Below are positions 1-6,200 of a DNA stretch of 6,721 bases, in pieces (position 1 is the first letter of the stretch; each line of letters opens with the position of its first letter). The notes under the pieces are model-generated. The model was not told the origin of the DNA. It worked only from the letters and a program-made list of their open reading frames with translations, and did not search any database. The stretch is taken from the NCBI GenBank assembly GCA_943323675.2, contig CALPIR020000127.1:1-6721 (forward strand), in the 5' to 3' direction. Made by a program: the position numbers and the translations under genes. The DNA is from Chitinophaga pinensis (lineage in GTDB: Bacteria > Bacteroidota > Bacteroidia > UKL13-3).

Positions 1-68
1 AAAACGCCAAGTACCAAAAGTGCGACAAAGCCGCGTTTGATATGGGGGACAGAGTTGATAAAAATCAT
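1..68 (-). CDS. Possible 5' end of a divergent secreted-protein gene (partial)
   Basis: Reading the - strand from an ATG at 68-66 gives 22 codons open to the window edge. The predicted N-terminus begins MIFINSVPHIKRG and continues FVALLVLGV, which is a basic stretch followed by a hydrophobic core, as in a Sec signal peptide or N-terminal membrane anchor. If real, it is transcribed divergently from the giant gene, and the two could share the short region between them. No function can be given because the mature protein lies outside the window. Caution: two + strand frames are also open over this stretch (1-123 and 3-92), so it could instead be the 3' end of an upstream + strand gene. Their translations look less protein-like, so I favour the - strand reading, but only moderately. 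Confidence 0.4.
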   Translation of the reverse strand, partial: MIFINSVPHIKRGFVALLVLGV

Positions 69-118
69 TGCAAATCGAATAAAATGTAGTAAAATTGTCA
101 ATTACAAAAATGCGACAA
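15..118. repeat. 14-bp direct repeat pair, 90 bp apart
   Basis: caaaagtgcgacaa at 15-28 recurs as caaaaatgcgacaa at 105-118, with one mismatch in 14. The second copy overlaps the right arm of the inverted repeat at 92-121. The first copy falls within the possible divergent coding start. It may be a duplicated regulatory site or a chance match; only these two copies were noticed. Confidence 0.35.
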
Positions 119-179
119 TTTAATGAACAAGTATACCAATTTTTTCAAACCCCAATTAAAAGACTACAATAAAACACAT
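69..179. other. Intergenic region upstream of the giant gene
   Basis: This is an AT-rich spacer of 111 bp between the possible divergent start at 68 and the chosen start at 180. It must hold the promoter of the giant gene if that gene is not co-transcribed with something upstream. I could not find a convincing Bacteroidota promoter (TTTG, about 19 bp, TAnnTTTG) on either strand, so none is called. No GGAGG-like site precedes the start. The bases just before ATG are A-rich (aataaaacacat), which is usual for Bacteroidota genes. An in-frame stop at 90-92 closes the giant frame upstream, and an alternative in-frame ATG sits at 123-125. Confidence 0.6.
92..121. repeat. 8-bp inverted repeat in the intergenic region
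   Basis: The arms aaattgtc (92-99) and gacaattt (114-121) are perfect reverse complements separated by 14 bp. The arms are short and AT-rich, so this could be an operator-like palindrome, a weak hairpin, or chance. It lies between the two putative divergent starts, where a regulator site would be expected. No T-tract follows the right arm, so it does not look like an intrinsic terminator. Confidence 0.4.
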
Positions 180-257
180 ATGAACATTCTTTACCCTTCA
201 CTGAAAAAGCTTTGCCTAGTTATGGCTTGGCTAACACTTGTCATGTCGGCTAGTGCA
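180..257 (+). other. Sec signal peptide of the giant protein
   Basis: Residues 1-26 show a short n-region with two lysines (K9, K10), a hydrophobic core (LCLVMAWLTLVM, residues 11-22) and a small-residue c-region ending ASA before Q27. This fits signal peptidase I cleavage after A26. C12 lies before the main hydrophobic stretch and is not followed by a lipobox-like layout, so a lipoprotein is unlikely. Export to the periplasm by Sec is the first step of the type IX route inferred for this protein. Confidence 0.85.
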
Positions 258-3200
258 CAGAGCATCAACAATTATGTTTTTAGTACCAACAACACTTCAT
301 CGCTAAATCGAACTGCAGGTAGTTTGATTGATGACGTTGATATGAATACAGGTACAACCACCTTGATAGGAGGTTCACAAAACAACTTCACATCCAATCC
401 GCTTCAAAATATCGGGTTCGATTTTTATGTTAACGGCACCCGTACAACTCAGTTTAATACTACAAGTAACGGCTGGGTTGGTATAGGCAATTTCGCGATT
501 GCTGGTCAAGGATTTTTAGCTGCAACTGGTATAAAACTTGCACCATTAGTGGGGGCAACAACGTCAATTGGAACCAGTTCAATTGGCCGTGTACACAGCA
601 AAGTTGTAGGTGCTCAACCCAATCGCGTCTTGGTAATAGAGTTCTTACGAATGGCTATACAATCAAATGTTGTAAACGATACCAATACATTTCAAGTTCG
701 CTTATACGAAGCAACTGGAGCCATTGAATATGTTTATGGCCAAATGAAAGTATCTTCTGGTGCTCCACTGAGTTTTAATGTGGGTTTTCAGTTCACCACT
801 ACAGCATACCAACATGTTAACACTTCAACACATGTAGCATCTACATCAAACAGTACAGCAAATACTTTTGCTACTACCGGAGCAATGGCTGGTTTAAATG
901 GACCAACAGCTGGTAGTCAGAGATCTTACAGTTGGGAGCCTAATCCAATTAATGATGCAGGAAGTGTAACAGCATCAGCAATAACTACAAATAGTATGAC
1001 CTTATCTTGGAATAACGTAGCCAACGAAGTGGGTTATGCCTTGTATAGATCTTCGGATGGAGGTGTCACATATACTTATGTTACCACTACAGCAACCAAC
1101 ATTACCACATACAATGCAATAGGGTTATCAGCTAACACAACATACAATTGGCGAGTTTACTCCATTCGTGAAAGTATTTCTGCTCCTGCAGATGGTGTTG
1201 CAACTACTTCAGCCGCAATTAAATTTATTACAATAGCCAGCGGTAATTGGAGCGATCCTGCAATATGGCTTGGTTCAATAGTACCAAGTGCTCAAGATTC
1301 TGCAGAAATTTCGGTATCACATAACGTAGTTTTAGATGCAGCAACCATATCATCAGGAACTTTAATTGTAAAAGGTACTTTGTCTTATTGGGCAACAGCA
1401 ACCCAACAAACATTTACTGCTAATGGTGATGTTATAATTGAATCAGGTGGAACTTTTACTGCGGGTGCTGCTAATTATGCGCCACCTTTCGGAAATCCTT
1501 TCAGGTTAAATATTGGAGGGAGTGTAGCAAACGCAAATGTTTCGGGAAATTTGATTGTAAATGGTAACCTTGATTTGTCAGGAACAGGAACTGCGGTTCA
1601 AGTAGGTTTTTACGGAACTCAAAACGCAACAGTTACAGGTAGTGGAACAACCTGCGAATTACCTTTCATTTTGGTTGACAAAAATGTAGTTGCTAACACA
1701 ATTGAAGTGTTTAGAATATACACCCAACCACAACCAAATACTTATTTTGCAAATACACAACGCATTGGAGTAGCTTCAGGAACACTTAAAATTTCGGCTG
1801 CGGTTGTTACAAACTCTTTTTCAACCAACAACTTACAATTTACTTCTACCGTAAACGGCCGTTTGTGGTTGAACAATTCAGGAATTAACTTAGGGATGCA
1901 TCCATCTGCCACAGTAGGTCAAATGTTTTTAATTGGTGAATTAAGAATTGATGCAGGAACGATAACAGTTGGAACAGGTAGTCAATCTCATTCAGTTACT
2001 ACCAATGGAACAATTAGATTAAATGGTGGTACTCTAAATATTTTAGGAGGGCTACAGATACTTAATATTAACACCGCCTTACTTTATGTAGAGGGTGGTA
2101 GACTTACAATAGATCCTCAAGCAACTGCAAATTTGAATGCATTTACTACAGCATTTTTTGTAAACTCATCAGCTGGTTTTACATTTACAAGTGGTAGTAT
2201 AGAAATTCTTGATCCACATGCTGCTGCAGGTGGAACTTCAATCAATATTGCATCTGGTGGTGTAAAGATAATAACTGGAGGAACATTTATTATTGGAAAC
2301 GATGCTGCTATTCCTTCAGGAGGCGTATTTTCTACTACATCAGGTTTTGCAATTAATAGCGCTTACACAATTCCTAAGTTGGTTATTAAAAATAATATTC
2401 AAACATCGGCATCACGTTTCTGTCGCTTATTAAATAACTTAACAGTATCTGATAGTTTAATAGTAGCCACTGATGGTTACATTCAAACTGCATCAGCAAC
2501 AGTAGGCTACACGTTAACAGTTTTAGGTCATGTTGCAAATAATGGCGCAATTGCAGGTGTTGCACCAGCCACTGCAGGAACAGGACTTGGTTTAATGAGT
2601 TTTGAAGGTACAAGCCAACAAACTGTAACAGGAACCGGATTAGCTCCAGCATTATCTGTTAAAATCGCAAATGCATCAAGCGTAACTTTTGTGAACAGCA
2701 ATGCTTGGGCACTTGATTTAATTACATTACAATCAGGTAACGTTATTAATAATGCTGCATCATTAGCAATTGGTGGCGCAACTTATCGTGGTGATGTTAT
2801 AATTGGTGGTTTAGACGAGGCAACAACAGCAGGAAGTTTTTTAGCAATCCCTGCCATCAATACTTCATTTGGCTCACCTAATTATACATATGGACCAGCT
2901 GCAAATACATTGCAAACAGGCTCGTTTAACGAAATGCCTGCAGGTGCAATTAGCATGGGAACTTTAACGGTTAACGATGTTCAGGGCGCAACCGCAAATA
3001 GAGCAGTATCTTTAGTTTTTGGTTTAAACCTAACTCAGGGAATTTTGAATATGGGTAACAATGCCCTTACATTAGGAACTACTGCACTAAACCCTGGAAC
3101 ATTAAATAGGACATCAGGACTTGTTCAACTTGGTTTAACAGGAAGTTTCACTCGTTGGTTCGCAGCGGCTAGTGCTCCAGTGTTTGATTATGCATTAGGT

Positions 3201-6200
3201 TTTCCTTTGAGCAACGGAACGAGCGAAAGATCAATGTTATTAAGTTTAAATGGGGGATCTCTAGCATCTGGTGGTAACTTAACTGTTCGTCATGCAAATG
3301 TGATAGGATTTACAGACATCTCTCCAACTTTTATAGAAGGAACCACAACTATAAATAGAAGAACCAATACGTACTGGAAATTATCTTCAACAGCCACTCC
3401 AGACATTGGAACAGGAAATACCCTCTCAATTAGAGCTATTGGTGCTGGTGTTGGAGCAATAACTAATGTTTCTCAACTTGCATTTGTAAAAGGTAATGCC
3501 GCATTGAACGGAACACATCAAGTTGGTACAGGAACAGTAACCATTCCAGAGACAAATAGAGATTTTAGTCAAGCCAACGTTTTAGGCGGTGCTATTTTTG
3601 ATACACTATATATAGGTACTAATTCAGGTGTTAACCCACTATCGCCAACTATTATTGCCATTGCAACAGGTAATTGGAATAATACGGCCACTTGGGAAAA
3701 CGGAATAATACCAACAATTAGCAATAGCGCAACAATTGCTACAGGTGTTAATGTTACAATTCCAACAGGATACACAGCTGTTTGTAATGGATTGAGTATT
3801 TCTACTGGTGCAACATTAACTGCTTCTGCAGGTACTTTAAATAATGGTGGAAGCATAATTAATGACGGAACAATGGCAGTTAGCGGTGCTACTGTAAATA
3901 TTGTATCAAGTGCTAATAATGGTATTACCATTAATACAGGTGGTGTTGTAACAGTAAGTAGCGGTACAGTAAACATTGGAACAACAGGAGGAAGTAATCG
4001 AACTTTATTGGTTGATAATGGCGCGAGTTTAACAGTAACTGGAGGCACATTAAATATTAATGGAAATTTCGCAATAAACAATGGTTCTGCATTCAATCAA
4101 TCAGGCGGTGATATTAATGTTGATGGTAACTCGGGTACAGCGGCTACAAGTACCGCTCAAGGAACACACTTAGTAAGTATTAACACCACTGCATTAAATT
4201 GTAGTGCAGGAAATCTAACTATTATTGATCCGCCACACAGTACAATCACTGCAGGAACAACTAACTCAATTAGAATTCAAGTTTCAACAGGTTCATTAAC
4301 TGCATTTAGTGGTACTCATGCCGTTAGATTTGGTAATGGTACCAGTGCAGAAATAGGCAATACCAACGGATTTGTTATCAATACACGTAATACTGCTGGT
4401 ATTATGCCACTTCAAAATGTGGTGGTTAACGCAGGTAGTGCAAGCGGCAGATGGGTAAGTACTTCTTATACATCAGGAACAGGTTCACATATTGAAGGAA
4501 ATTTAACCATTAATACTGGTTGCGAATTCAGACATACCAGTGCAGCAATTTTTGCAGTTGGTGGAGATATTGTAAACAATGGAACACTTACTTGCGCAAG
4601 TCCACTAATTATGGGTGGAAATGGTTACATTATTAATAATGCACAAGCTATTGGTGGTGCTGGTACGTTTAGAAATTCAATAACAACTTCAACAGGAGCA
4701 TTTACTAATTTAACTATCGACAACGGAAACTCATTAACCTTAAGTAGTAATAATCTTACTTTTGGTGTTAGTGGCGTTTTGGCTTTAGGTGCATTAAAAG
4801 TAATAACCAATAATAATACGATTGCACTTACATCTACAGGCTCTTTAACGCGCACCTCAGGATATGTTGTAGGTAACCTCGGAAAGTTTGTAGCCCTTGG
4901 TAGCAGTGTGGCACGTACTTTTGAAATAGGAACAGCTACAGATTATCTTCCAGTAACAGTTACCTATCCATCAGTTACAACTGCAGGAACAATAGCATTA
5001 GGAATAACAACAGGTGAGCATCCTCAAATTGCCACATCTTGTATTAACCCAGCAAAATCGGTTAATATGAACTGGAAGTTAGCTAATACGGGTACAGTAA
5101 CCACTGGTGGTAATTACACATTCAACTTTACAACTGGTCAAGTAGATGCTGGAACTTTGTTATCATCAGCAAAATTATTTGTTTATGATGGTTCAGCTTG
5201 GAAAGTTGGCAGTACAGGAACATCAACAACAACTTCATTCACTGTTAATGGTCTTAATACTTATGGCGATGTTGCCATGGGAGAGATTACTCCAGTTCCT
5301 GCAACAGTAACAATAGCAGCTTCTGCAACATCAATATGTGCAGGAACAAACGTAACCTTTACCGCAACTTTAACAAATGGTGGAGATGCACCAACATATC
5401 AGTGGAAATTAAATGGTGTTAACACGGTAACCACTTCAACTTACGCTTCAAGTACATTAGCTAATAATGATGTTGTAACCTGTGCCATTGTCTCAAATAG
5501 TGCTTGTGTTAGTGTAACTAATGCAACATCAAATACCATTACCATGGTTGTAAGCCCGCTTACAGTAGGAGGCACTGTTACAGGCGGAACAACAGTTTGT
5601 TCTGGAAGTAACTCTGGATTATTAACTCTAGCTGGTCATACAGGTGCTGTTACCAAATGGCAAAGTGCAACTAATGTTGCATTTACAGGTGCAACAGATA
5701 TTGTAAATACGGCAACAACATATACATCTGGAGCTTTAACCGTAAATACTTATTTCAGGGCTGTAGTTCAAAGTGGCGCTTGCGCTGCTGCTAATTCAGC
5801 ATCAACATTAGTTACTATTGATGCGCCAAGTGTAGCAGGTTCAATAGCCGGAACAAGTACAGTTTGTTCAGGATCGCCTGCAGGTAACTTAACATTAAGC
5901 GGACATGTTGGAAGTGTAGTAAGATGGGAAAGCGCAGTTTCTCCGTTCGCTGTATTTTCACCAATTGCCAATACAACAACTACTCAAAGTGCAGGAAGCC
6001 CAACACAAACTACTCACTACCGTGCAGTAGTTAAAAATGGTTCTTGTGCTGAAGCTACTACGACAGCATTTATAATAACAGTAACACCAGCTAGTGTTGG
6101 TGGAACTGTAGCAAGCAACCAAACAATTTGTTTGGGTGGAACTGTTTCAGCATTAACACTATCGGGTAATGTAGGTTCTGTAACCAAATGGCAAAGTGCA

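Noticed and set aside
1..123. + strand frame open from position 1 to a stop at 121-123 (also 3 to 92)
   Set aside because: It could be the tail of an upstream gene but is only 28-40 codons with no recognisable pattern. Left as an alternative to the - strand reading.
69..179. Bacteroidota-type promoter (TTTG, spacer, TAnnTTTG) on either strand
   Set aside because: Only partial matches with wrong spacing were found, for example a TTG with TCGATTTG ending three bases before the - strand ATG.
1228..1413. 61-codon open frame overlapping the giant gene
   Set aside because: It is antisense to a clear coding frame, Leu-rich as expected from the complement of Asn/Thr/Gly codons, and shows no domain signature.
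2386..2652. 88-codon open frame overlapping the giant gene
   Set aside because: Antisense shadow with a Leu/Gln/His-rich composition and no motif; the sense frame encodes the beta-helix-like unit.
3569..4096. 175-codon open frame rich in Pro, Val and Leu that could look like a membrane protein
   Set aside because: It is the complement of the Gly/Thr/Asn-rich head and beta-helix of unit 2. Its hydrophobicity is a by-product of GGT/ACA/AAT codons read in reverse.
4625..4855. 76-codon open frame
   Set aside because: Antisense shadow within unit 2, with no independent start context or domain.
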